DNA of 64,000 nt from Mycobacteroides saopaulense (GTDB taxonomy: Bacteria; Actinomycetota; Actinomycetes; Mycobacteriales; Mycobacteriaceae), in the NCBI RefSeq assembly GCF_001456355.1, contig NZ_CP010271.1, positions 3,782,001 to 3,846,000 of the forward strand, given 5' to 3'. Both the position numbers and the translations under genes were made by a program. The notes beneath the pieces were generated by a model that was given only the letters and a program-made list of their open reading frames with translations, was not told where the DNA came from and made no database searches. This document shows, piece after piece, positions 56,324 to 64,000 of this stretch; within the stretch, counting starts at the first letter, position 1, and each line of letters starts with the position of its first letter.

Positions 56324-56342
56324 TTAGGTAAGCCAAACCTAC
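56324..56342. promoter_or_regulatory. IdeR iron box before mbtL-M-N
   Basis: TTAGGTAAGCCAAACCTAC closely fits the IdeR consensus TTAGGTTAGGCTAACCTAA (15 of 19). Located 80-98 bases upstream of the mbtL start, it predicts repression of acyl-tail synthesis by iron-loaded IdeR. Confidence 0.8.
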
Positions 56343-56507
56343 GCTTCTGTGCGGGTAATTGGGCCTCTACCATCTCGGGCACACACACCACGGCAGTCAT
56401 CACCGCGAGGGCGTATGGCGCCGCAATCGATCTGGAATCCGGCCGCAACCGACCGCAGGATCTTGAACGGCTAGCAGTGAGATACCGCGCGACGGAGCAC
56501 CGTCGGA

Positions 56508-57063
<556 letters not shown>

Positions 57064-57197
57064 TGTTGTAATCGTTACTCACGAGGTGTGCGTTACGCAA
57101 GCGGAGAATGGTAAGAAAAGTTGCCACTGGGCTGTCTGAGGCTTTAGTGATTTCTTACTTCCGCCAATAACATCGAGATAAATCATGGGTCTCGGCC

Positions 57198-57217
57198 GAA
57201 TTACATGAATGTAATTC
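57198..57217. promoter_or_regulatory. Perfect palindrome GAATTACAT-GA-ATGTAATTC
   Basis: Nine-base perfect arms with a 2-base centre, in the AT-rich middle of the rpf upstream region. Fits a GntR/TetR-sized operator. Regulator unknown. Confidence 0.45.
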
Positions 57218-57317
57218 CACTGCGCAATTGATTCATGTCACAACGCAATTTGCCCGCACCAGTGGGATACGCCGTAGACCGCCCCTCCAGCCGGCGTATC
57301 TGCCGGCGGATAGGTGC

Positions 57318-57704
57318 CTAGATCTCGGGGCCACCCGGATTACATTGCGACACCGTCATCAGCGCCTCGTCCACCGCTGGGCGCCAGGGCTCCAGATTCC
57401 AGCTCGGCTTGTTCGGGATGAACACCCGTCCGTACCAATGGCAATCGAACTGCATCCGCATGCCCGGTGTCTGCGCATCAGGGGCCAGCGTGACGATCTC
57501 GGCCCAGGCCAGGTCCGCGCCATCGGGAGCCTCATAGGTACGACCGAGCGGCGTCGGGTAAACACGCAATGTGCGCCCCAAAGATGTTGCACCCCAGGAC
57601 ACATGGTCAATGAGCACGGGCTCCACAGCGGCCGCGGACACCGCGTTCCCCGCCAATAGCGCGGTCGTTACCGCCATCATTGCCACGGCCCTGCGCAGGA
57701 GCAT
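57318..57704 (-). CDS. Secreted DUF2599 protein (Rv0477-like)
   Basis: A 128-residue secreted protein. The signal peptide (AVAMMAVTTALLAGNAVSAAA) is followed by the DUF2599 pattern: SLGRTLRVYPTPLGR, RMQFDCHWYGRVF and PSWNLEPWRP. Function unknown. Its ATG (57704) overlaps the stop of the second of two tandem micro-ORFs, so its translation is likely coupled to them. Position next to a DUF2516 gene and hbhA matches Rv0475-Rv0477. Confidence 0.8.
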   Translation of the reverse strand: MLLRRAVAMMAVTTALLAGNAVSAAAVEPVLIDHVSWGATSLGRTLRVYPTPLGRTYEAPDGADLAWAEIVTLAPDAQTPGMRMQFDCHWYGRVFIPNKPSWNLEPWRPAVDEALMTVSQCNPGGPEI

Positions 57705-57736
57705 CAACGCTCTTCACGCAAGACGCTCATCGGCAT
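57704..57736 (-). CDS. Micro-ORF 2 (MPMSVLREER)
   Basis: Ten codons plus stop, arisen from the second repeat copy. Starts in the TGATG shared with micro-ORF 1 and ends in the TGATG shared with the DUF2599 gene. It links the two larger genes by termination-reinitiation. Confidence 0.5.
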   Translation of the reverse strand: MPMSVLREER

Positions 57737-57762
57737 CAACGCTCTTCGCGCAAGACGCTCAT
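57736..57762 (-). CDS. Micro-ORF 1 (MSVLREER)
   Basis: Eight codons plus stop. The ATG overlaps the TGA of the DUF2516 gene (TGATG) and its own TGA overlaps the ATG of micro-ORF 2. GAAGAG before the stop could act as the ribosome site for the next start. Whether the peptide is made is unknown. Confidence 0.5.
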   Translation of the reverse strand: MSVLREER

Positions 57763-58040
57763 CACCGCGACTTGCCCTGCACCTCAAGCACCCGGGGACG
57801 GACATCGACGAAATACACCCCCGCCGCCACCGCGGCGACACCTGCCGTCAACAGCTCCAGTCCCGGTATCAGGGAAAACACGGCCACCGCGGCGAGGATG
57901 ACGATCCAGGTGGTCTTGGTCTGCTTCTCGGCCGCCACGAACGCGTCCGCGGGCTGCAGCGCGGCATGAATCAACGCGACGATCGCCGCGATCAGGGCAA
58001 CGAGCGAGATCAGCGAGAAGACGGAATAAGAAAAAGCCAC
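57762..58040 (-). CDS. DUF2516 membrane protein (Rv0476-like)
   Basis: A 92-residue membrane protein with two or three hydrophobic segments (SVFSLISLVALIAAIVALIHAAL; TTWIVILAAVAVFSLI). The DUF2516 hallmark ADAFVAAEKQTKTTW lies between them. Role unknown. It begins at a GTG that lies within the 3' arm of the hbhA terminator hairpin, so translation may be limited by RNA structure. Its stop starts the micro-ORF chain. Confidence 0.75.
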   Translation of the reverse strand: MAFSYSVFSLISLVALIAAIVALIHAALQPADAFVAAEKQTKTTWIVILAAVAVFSLIPGLELLTAGVAAVAAGVYFVDVRPRVLEVQGKSR

Positions 58041-58070
58041 CCGACCAGCCTACGTGGCTGATCGGGTGGC
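58031..58070 (-). terminator. Intrinsic terminator downstream of hbhA, overlapping the next start codon
   Basis: Minus-strand hairpin with 15-base arms (58056-58070 with 58036-58050, one G-T pair), 5-base loop, then TTTTT. It lies 18 bases past the hbhA stop. The GTG of the DUF2516 gene is inside the 3' arm and the T-run encodes its first residues. Confidence 0.8.
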
Positions 58071-58088
58071 CGTCAGAGCTGGAACTGC

Positions 58089-58739
58089 CTACTTCTGGGT
58101 GACCGTGCGGGTCGCGGTCTTCTTGGCAGGAGCCTTCTTGGCCGGAGCGGCCTTCTTGGCAGCAGCCTTGGCAGGAGCGGCCGCCTTCTTGGCGGGCGCG
58201 GCCTTCTTGGCCGGTGCCTTCTTGGCAGGAGCCTTCTTGGCCGGGGCGGCCTTGCTCGACAGATCGATGCCGACCAGCTTGGCGGCGCGCTCGCCGACGG
58301 CACGGGTCTGGCTCGCCACGGTGCCCAGTGCCTGCTCGGTCAGCTCGGCGTAGTTGCCGACCAGACCCTCGGCACGGGTCACGTTCTCCTCGATGCCGGG
58401 GGTGCTGCGGAGGCGCTCGATGGCCTCTTCACCGCGCTCGGCCAGGTTGTTGTAGATGTCGGTCGCCACCTGCAGGTAGGCCTCGGCCACCTTGCGCAGC
58501 TCCTCGGGGGTGAACCGGTCGCGCAGCTCGTTGACGTCGGTGGGCAGCTCGGCCGACAACTCGCGCAGCCGGTCGCGGGTCTCGTCCACGCGGGCGCCCG
58601 CCTCGGAGGCGGCTTCCTCGGCACGCTCACGCAGCTTCACGACGACATCGGCGACCGCGGCCAGAGCCAGGTCGCCCGCGCCCACGGCCACGTAGAACGG
58701 GGTTTTAAGGTCGTCGAACGAGGTGTTCTTCTTCGTCAT
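58089..58739 (-). CDS. hbhA: Heparin-binding hemagglutinin HbhA
   Basis: A 216-residue surface adhesin. The N-terminal two-thirds is a long charged coiled coil ([21 protein letters not shown] and onward to about residue 160), and the last 55 residues are Lys/Ala/Pro repeats ([10 protein letters not shown] units) that bind heparan sulfate. The repeat number varies among mycobacteria. No signal peptide, as is usual. It is followed by a strong terminator and flanked by the expected Rv0474 and Rv0476 homologues. Confidence 0.95.
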   Translation of the reverse strand: MTKKNTSFDDLKTPFYVAVGAGDLALAAVADVVVKLRERAEEAASEAGARVDETRDRLRELSAELPTDVNELRDRFTPEELRKVAEAYLQVATDIYNNLAERGEEAIERLRSTPGIEENVTRAEGLVGNYAELTEQALGTVASQTRAVGERAAKLVGIDLSSKAAPAKKAPAKKAPAKKAAPAKKAAAPAKAAAKKAAPAKKAPAKKTATRTVTQK

Positions 58740-58771
58740 GCCAGATTCCTTTCGGGGATGGGGAAAGTTAT

Positions 58772-59188
58772 TCAGTTGTCGCCAGGAGAGTCGGGGTCGG
58801 ATTCAGCTGGATCCGACTGGGCTTCCGCGTTTTGCTGAACGAATGAGCTGTAGACGTCCAACAACACCTGCTTCTGCCGCTCGGTGATGAAGGTATCGGC
58901 AATGATGGCGTCCCGTACCGGGCTGGCATCACTACGATCCAAAATGCCCGCACGCACGTACAACACCTCCGCCGAAACCCTTAGCGCCTTTGCGATTTGA
59001 TTGAGCACCTCGGCCGACGGACGGCGCAGTCCGCGTTCGATCTGACTGAGGTACGGGTTACTTACTCCGGCCTTCTCGGCCAGCTGGCGCACGGAAACCT
59101 GAGCGGCCTCGCGCTGGGCCCGGATAAAACCGCCGATATCAGAGGCGGCGTTGCTCACCGCTGCGGCAAGATCAGATTCCTGTGGCAT
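58772..59188 (-). CDS. XRE-family helix-turn-helix regulator (Rv0474-like)
   Basis: A 138-residue protein. The HTH covers about residues 25-75: [40 protein letters not shown] short C-terminal acidic tail follows. ATG 59188 is used; an in-frame GTG three codons upstream is less likely. It is 32 bases upstream of hbhA on the same strand and is a candidate regulator of that gene. The M. tuberculosis homologue has been linked to copper response. Confidence 0.8.
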   Translation of the reverse strand: MPQESDLAAAVSNAASDIGGFIRAQREAAQVSVRQLAEKAGVSNPYLSQIERGLRRPSAEVLNQIAKALRVSAEVLYVRAGILDRSDASPVRDAIIADTFITERQKQVLLDVYSSFVQQNAEAQSDPAESDPDSPGDN

Positions 59189-59287
59189 AAGAACCACGGT
59201 AAGCGGCAGTGCTAGCTATTGCAAGCACTTCTGTTAGCGATGTGCGCCAAGTCACTTCTGTGCGGGAATACCCGGGTCAGGGCCTTT

Positions 59288-60634
59288 TTAGAAGAGCAGC
59301 TGCGCCACGGTGTAGATCACCAATCCTGCCAGCGAACCCACGACGGTGCCATTGATGCGAATGAACTGCAGGTCACGACCGACATGCAGTTCGATCCGGC
59401 GACTGGCCTCCTCGGCGTCCCAACGCTCGATGGTTTCGGTGATGACGGCCGTGATCTCTGCCCCGTACTGGTCAACGAGATGGCGCGCGGCGCGCTCGAT
59501 CCAACCGTCCACCTTGTCCCGCACCGCAGAGTCGTCACGCAGCGTCTCCCCGATGCGCACCACGGTGTCGGCGATCCGCGTGCGTAACTCGCTGGACGGA
59601 TCGTCCACGGATTCGGTGATCATCTTCTTGGCCGCCGACCACGCGGTGGCGGCCGCATTCTGAACTTCCTCGCGCGCCATCAGTCTGGCCTTGATCGCCT
59701 CGGCCTTGGCGATGGTCAGGTCATCGTGCTGCAGGTCGTCGGCGAACTCATACAGCAGTCTGTTCACCGATTGACGCAGATCATGATCGGGATTGCGGCG
59801 CACCTTGTCGGTGAAGTCCACCAGCTCGCGGTAGATGCGGTCGCCCACGAAATGGTCGACGAACTTGGGCGTCCAGCTGGGAGAGTCGCGCAGCACCACC
59901 CGGTCGATGGTGTCGCTGGCGCCCAGCGCCCATTCGAAGGCCCGATCGCAGAGCAGCTGAATCACCGGCGCGTGCCGGTCCTCCTTGAGCACGGTCGACA
60001 GCACCCTGCCCACCGGCGGGCCCCATTTGGGTTCGGCAATCCTGCGCACGATCACGCTGTCGATGGTCTGTTGCACGTCCTCGTCGCGCAGCATCTGCGC
60101 ACCGACCCGCAGCACCGTGGAAGCCTCGGCGGCGACCCGCTCGGCATGCGACCGGTCGCCCAGCCACTTGCCCAGGCGGCCCGCGATCTGCGCGTCTCGC
60201 ACCTTGGCGGTGATGACGGCGGGCGACATGAAGTTCTCGCGCACGAAGTTGCCGAGTCCCTCGCCCAGCTGATCCTTCTTGCGCTTGATGATCGCGGTAT
60301 GCGGGATCTTTAGCCCAAGTGGATGCCGGAACAACGCGGTTACAGCAAACCAGTCCGCAAGCGCGCCGACCATGCCGGCCTCAGCGGCCGCTCCGACATA
60401 ACCCACCCATCCCGGCGCAACCATGGACTGCCACCACCGGCAGGCCAGAAACAACACGGTGGCCCCGACCAGGAACCCGGTGGCCACGGCTTTCATTCGG
60501 CGAAGCTGCTTGCGGCGCTCCTCGTCGACGGCCGAATTGGCCATCGCGAAGACACCACCGGGCGCTTTCCGCGTGCGCGGCTGATCGCTGTGCTTGCCTG
60601 CCACCACTCCATCATCCGGCATGGGGCGCATCAC
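59288..60634 (-). CDS. DUF445 membrane protein (Rv0473-like)
   Basis: A 448-residue DUF445 protein. N-terminal hydrophobic segments (about 47-95, ATGFLVGATVLFLACRWW and GYVGAAAEAGMVGALADWFAVTALF), a long helical cytoplasmic region, and a C-terminal transmembrane helix near the end (VGSLAGLVIYTVAQLLF). DUF445 members are of unknown function; some are called YheB-like. Starts at 60634 or 60622 are possible. It is divergent from a TetR gene. Confidence 0.8.
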   Translation of the reverse strand: MMRPMPDDGVVAGKHSDQPRTRKAPGGVFAMANSAVDEERRKQLRRMKAVATGFLVGATVLFLACRWWQSMVAPGWVGYVGAAAEAGMVGALADWFAVTALFRHPLGLKIPHTAIIKRKKDQLGEGLGNFVRENFMSPAVITAKVRDAQIAGRLGKWLGDRSHAERVAAEASTVLRVGAQMLRDEDVQQTIDSVIVRRIAEPKWGPPVGRVLSTVLKEDRHAPVIQLLCDRAFEWALGASDTIDRVVLRDSPSWTPKFVDHFVGDRIYRELVDFTDKVRRNPDHDLRQSVNRLLYEFADDLQHDDLTIAKAEAIKARLMAREEVQNAAATAWSAAKKMITESVDDPSSELRTRIADTVVRIGETLRDDSAVRDKVDGWIERAARHLVDQYGAEITAVITETIERWDAEEASRRIELHVGRDLQFIRINGTVVGSLAGLVIYTVAQLLF

Positions 60635-60686
60635 GCACCCTCAAGGGCCTCGTCCAGTAGTATCGGTTACAGATAACTATGGGAAT

Positions 60687-61418
60687 GTGGCGATAACCGT
60701 GGCAAGTAAAACGCAGCCTGCGGCTATCAAGACTGATGGTCGCAAGCGCCGCTGGCACAAGCACAAGGTGGAACGGCGTACCGAACTCGTGGACGGCACG
60801 CTCGATGCCATCAGGCATCGGGGACGCGATATCAGCATGGATGAGATCGCGTCCGATATCGGAGTCTCCAAGACCGTGCTCTACCGGTACTTCGTCGACA
60901 AGAACGATCTGACCACCGCCGTCATGACTCGGTTCGCACAGACCACCCTCATCCCCAAGATGGCCGCGGCTCTCTCGGCTCGCCTCGATGGTTACGACCT
61001 CACCCGATCACTCATCAAGGCGTATGTGGAGACGGTCGCCGCCGAACCGGAGATCTATCCCTTCGTCATGGCCAACAGCTCCGCGAGCCGCAGCAAGGCC
61101 ATCGCCGATTCCGAACGGATCATTGCCCGCATGCTCGCGCTGATGTTCCGTCGTCGCAGCCATGAGGCGGGAATGGACACGCACGGGGTAGAACCCTGGG
61201 CGTACATGATCGTCGGCGGCGTTCAGCTGGCCACGCACTCGTGGATGTCCCATCCCCGCATCAGCGCCGATGAGCTCATCGACTACCTGACGATGATCGC
61301 GTGGAACGCTCTGCTCGGCATCGTGGACGTGGGTGGCTCCCGGGAGAAGTTCGTCGACATGCCGCACCCCTCGCCCATTCTGCCCCCGCCACAACCGCAC
61401 CAAATCCACTCGGCGTAA
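60687..61418 (+). CDS. TetR-family regulator (Rv0472c-like)
   Basis: A 243-residue regulator. The HTH region reads ELVDGTLDAIRHRGRDISMDEIASDIGVSKTVLYRYFVDKNDL (about residues 28-70), preceded by a basic stretch (GRKRRWHKHK). GTG 60687 or GTG 60699 is the start; neither has an ideal ribosome site. A CGGTTA...TAACCG inverted repeat (60665 and 60694 region) overlaps the start and may be its own operator. Neighbour identity supports Rv0472c. Confidence 0.8.
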   Translation: MAITVASKTQPAAIKTDGRKRRWHKHKVERRTELVDGTLDAIRHRGRDISMDEIASDIGVSKTVLYRYFVDKNDLTTAVMTRFAQTTLIPKMAAALSARLDGYDLTRSLIKAYVETVAAEPEIYPFVMANSSASRSKAIADSERIIARMLALMFRRRSHEAGMDTHGVEPWAYMIVGGVQLATHSWMSHPRISADELIDYLTMIAWNALLGIVDVGGSREKFVDMPHPSPILPPPQPHQIHSA

Positions 61419-61443
61419 GCCGAACTCGCTAGGGTCACTGGGC

Positions 61444-62283
61444 ATGACCCTCAGGATCGACACATCCGCGCTGCGCTATCGACCGGGCCTGAAGTTCGCC
61501 GAGGTCGATTCCCGATCCACCCCCGGATTCGACGGGTCACGCGAGGACGGCGAGGCGCTGCAGGCCGAGTTGTCCGAGCGCCTGGGACTGCTGCAGGAAA
61601 TGCTGTACGCCAACGGGCGCAGCGGCGACCAGCGCTCGGTGCTGCTGGTACTGCAGGGCATGGACACCTCAGGCAAGGGCGGCATCGTCAAACATGTTGT
61701 GGGACAAGTTGATCCACAGGGCATCGAACACGCGAGCTTCGGTGTACCCAGCGAGGAGGAGCGCAAACACCACTACCTGTGGCGAATCCGCAATGCGCTG
61801 CCCTCGGGTGGACAGCTCGGCGTCTTCGACCGATCGCACTATGAGGACGTCCTGGTGGTGCGGGTACACAACCTGGTGCCGCAGGAGGTCTGGGGCACCC
61901 GCTACGAGGAGATCAACGCCTTCGAGAAGGAACTGACAGAGTCCGGGATGACGATCCTCAAGGTGGCCCTGGTGGTATCGCTCGATGAGCAGAAGCAGCG
62001 TCTCGCCGAGCGGCTGGACCGCCCCGACAAGTACTGGAAGTTCAATCCCAACGACATCGACGAGCGCGCGTTCTGGCCCGCCTACCAGGAGGCGTACCAG
62101 GCGGTATTGGAGGAGACCAGCACCGAGTACGCGCCCTGGCATGTCATCCCGTGCGATCGCAAGTGGTACAGCAGGCTCGCGGTCACCGCGCTTCTCGATG
62201 AAACACTGGACGGTTTAGATCTCTCGTGGCCGCCGGCTGATTTCGATATCGAGGAACAGAAACGCCGCCTCGCGCAAGCGTGA
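61444..62283 (+). CDS. Polyphosphate kinase 2 family protein
   Basis: A 279-residue PPK2. Walker A is GMDTSGKGG (about residues 74-82), Walker B region VFDRSHYEDVLVVRVH (about 127-142), and the lid contains KQRLAERLDRPDKYWKFNPND. PPK2 enzymes phosphorylate nucleoside mono- or diphosphates using polyphosphate. Length fits single-domain members. It has no counterpart in the M. tuberculosis block at this place, so it is a local insertion between the TetR and methyltransferase genes. Confidence 0.85.
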   Translation: MTLRIDTSALRYRPGLKFAEVDSRSTPGFDGSREDGEALQAELSERLGLLQEMLYANGRSGDQRSVLLVLQGMDTSGKGGIVKHVVGQVDPQGIEHASFGVPSEEERKHHYLWRIRNALPSGGQLGVFDRSHYEDVLVVRVHNLVPQEVWGTRYEEINAFEKELTESGMTILKVALVVSLDEQKQRLAERLDRPDKYWKFNPNDIDERAFWPAYQEAYQAVLEETSTEYAPWHVIPCDRKWYSRLAVTALLDETLDGLDLSWPPADFDIEEQKRRLAQA

Positions 62284-62292
62284 GACGGCGTT
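62261..62292. terminator. Hairpin between convergent PPK2 and methyltransferase genes
   Basis: AACGCCG/CGGCGTT outer arms with further pairing inside (one mismatch, one G-T), loop CAAG. It overlaps the PPK2 stop codon. No T-run, but a likely bidirectional stop for two convergent genes. Confidence 0.45.
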
Positions 62293-62308
62293 GACCTGTT
62301 AAGTCTCG

Positions 62309-63178
<870 letters not shown>

Positions 63179-63251
63179 TTATTGGAGCACCTAATTCCCA
63201 TCAACATCGGCTTTCTTGCACTGGACGGCACCCTAGCACGGCGTGCTGTGC

Positions 63252-63911
63252 CTACCTCTTAGGAACGGCCACCGGCCAGTCCAGCTGCCTTAACAACGCT
63301 CTAGCCGCCCCCTCGACCTCTCCAGCATCCCCGCTGACCCCCACGACGCGCAAGGTCGCGTCGGCCAATGCCTCCGGGGCGATCGAATCCCCGTCCGCAC
63401 GCAGCATGATCACCGACTCCACGAGCCGGAAGGGCAGCCGTTCCACCCCGTCGCGGACCATGTCCGCGACGCACGCGGCCGCCGCAAGGTCCTGATAGTG
63501 GGTACGCAGCTGATCGCGCTTGCGCCGGAACGCGACAAACCGGTCCGCACGCAGATCGGGTAATAGATAGAGAGCGCCCAGGTTCCACCGGCTCGCGGCC
63601 AGCTGCGCGGCATCGGCAAGCGCCAGCGCATAGAGGCGCACGACCGCGGGCTCAGAGCGGTCCGCGATCAGTGCCGCATAGTGCAATGGCTGGTCGATCG
63701 TCATCGCCAGCAGCGCATCGAGGATGTCGTCCTTGGTCTTGAAGTGGTAGTACAGGGAGGCCTGCTGGACGCCCACCGACTCGGCGATGCGCCGCGTCGT
63801 GGTTGCCGCGAACCCGTCGGTGGTGAACAACTCGGCCGAGGCGTCGAGAATCTCGTCACGAGTGGTTTTTCCCTCGCGAATAGGACTGGTACGCCGCGGT
63901 CGCCCTGACAT
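63252..63911 (-). CDS. TetR-family regulator
   Basis: A 219-residue TetR protein. The HTH is TRDEILDASAELFTTDGFAATTTRRIAESVGVQQASLYYHFKTKDDIL (about residues 18-65). The ligand domain shows no diagnostic motif. ATG 63911 gives the usual short N-terminus; a longer start is open. It lies 73 bases upstream of the UmaA-like gene on the same strand and may control it. The remaining 89 bases to the window edge show nothing clear. Confidence 0.8.
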   Translation of the reverse strand: MSGRPRRTSPIREGKTTRDEILDASAELFTTDGFAATTTRRIAESVGVQQASLYYHFKTKDDILDALLAMTIDQPLHYAALIADRSEPAVVRLYALALADAAQLAASRWNLGALYLLPDLRADRFVAFRRKRDQLRTHYQDLAAAACVADMVRDGVERLPFRLVESVIMLRADGDSIAPEALADATLRVVGVSGDAGEVEGAARALLRQLDWPVAVPKR

Positions 63912-64000
63912 TGTGCCGACCCTTCCACGTCCATCTCGGCAACGTCCCGATACCACTGCCTGGTGAGCGTTTCGTCATCGCTCCGACATCTGCGCAACGA

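Larger units (their letters stand above)
57702..57763. repeat. Two-copy 30-base direct repeat carrying micro-ORFs
   Basis: Copies at 57702-57731 and 57734-57763 differ at one base and repeat with a 32-base period. They fill almost the entire gap between the DUF2516 and DUF2599 genes. On the minus strand each copy encodes SVLREER followed by TGATG, so duplication of the unit duplicated the micro-ORF together with its coupled stop-start. Confidence 0.85.

Noticed and set aside
58100..58260. Short tandem DNA repeats near the end of hbhA
   Set aside because: They are the codons of the Lys/Ala/Pro repeat of the adhesin, not an independent repeat or CRISPR array.

Overview
The window is a GC-rich, gene-dense actinobacterial chromosome segment. 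Its gene content (mce operon, senX3-regX3, mshA, lprQ-type L,D-transpeptidase, mycobactin mbtKNML genes, heparin-binding hemagglutinin, mycolic-acid methyltransferase, 19-kDa-type lipoprotein) identifies a mycobacterium. The density of Baeyer-Villiger-type monooxygenase genes suggests a rapid grower such as the Mycobacteroides abscessus/chelonae group, but the species is an inference.

Backbone. From about 14.3 to 63 kb the window follows, in mirror order, the block known in M. tuberculosis as Rv0469-Rv0491: regX3, senX3, gpm1, a YbjN protein, mshA, a ROK regulator, an SDR, an lprQ-type transpeptidase, murB, DUF2505 proteins, a nitrilase, an LmeA-like protein, deoC, DUF2599, DUF2516, hbhA, an HTH regulator, a DUF445 protein, a TetR regulator and a cyclopropane-synthase-like methyltransferase. 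Accessory modules appear to be inserted at several joints.

Region by region. 0-5.8 kb: the end of an mce operon (mceC-F plus two associated genes). 5.8-14.2 kb: a leftward block with a double-TetR regulator, an ABC1 kinase, and a tightly overlapping esterase-SDR-FMO-FMO-SRPBCC run. 14.3-17.2 kb: regX3, senX3, gpm1. 17.2-27 kb: a second oxidative module with a PapA-like acyltransferase, FMO, diiron protein, an FMO-esterase fusion and an SDR, then a PPOX-fold protein and an acyl-CoA ligase. 27-31.8 kb: mycothiol gene mshA and neighbours. 31.8-32.9 kb: a degraded tRNA cluster abutting the tail of a probable polymorphic toxin and a lipoprotein that may be its immunity partner. 32.9-39.7 kb: L,D-transpeptidase, an HxlR/MFS pair with clear operators, and a compact operon joining an Lgt-like protein, two small membrane proteins and a Tes-like radical SAM enzyme. 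39.7-48.2 kb: murB, paired DUF2505 genes, then an island with a CHAT protease, its TPR partner and three unrecognised genes. 48.3-52.4 kb: methyltransferase, nitrilase, LmeA-like protein, deoC, PEP mutase-like protein. 52.5-56.3 kb: the mycobactin acyl-tail locus with IdeR-type iron boxes at both outer ends. 56.5-64 kb: a resuscitation-promoting factor, secreted and membrane proteins linked by tandem micro-ORFs, hbhA, regulators, PPK2 and a mycolate-type methyltransferase.

The best candidates for undescribed systems are the Lgt-like/radical-SAM operon (36.5-39.7 kb), the CHAT-TPR island (41.9-47.7 kb), the tRNA-array/toxin scar (31.8-32.9 kb), the chained micro-ORFs at 57.7 kb, and the paired FMO-esterase-SDR modules including a gene fusion. 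All functional statements rest on reading motifs by eye; no database search was run.
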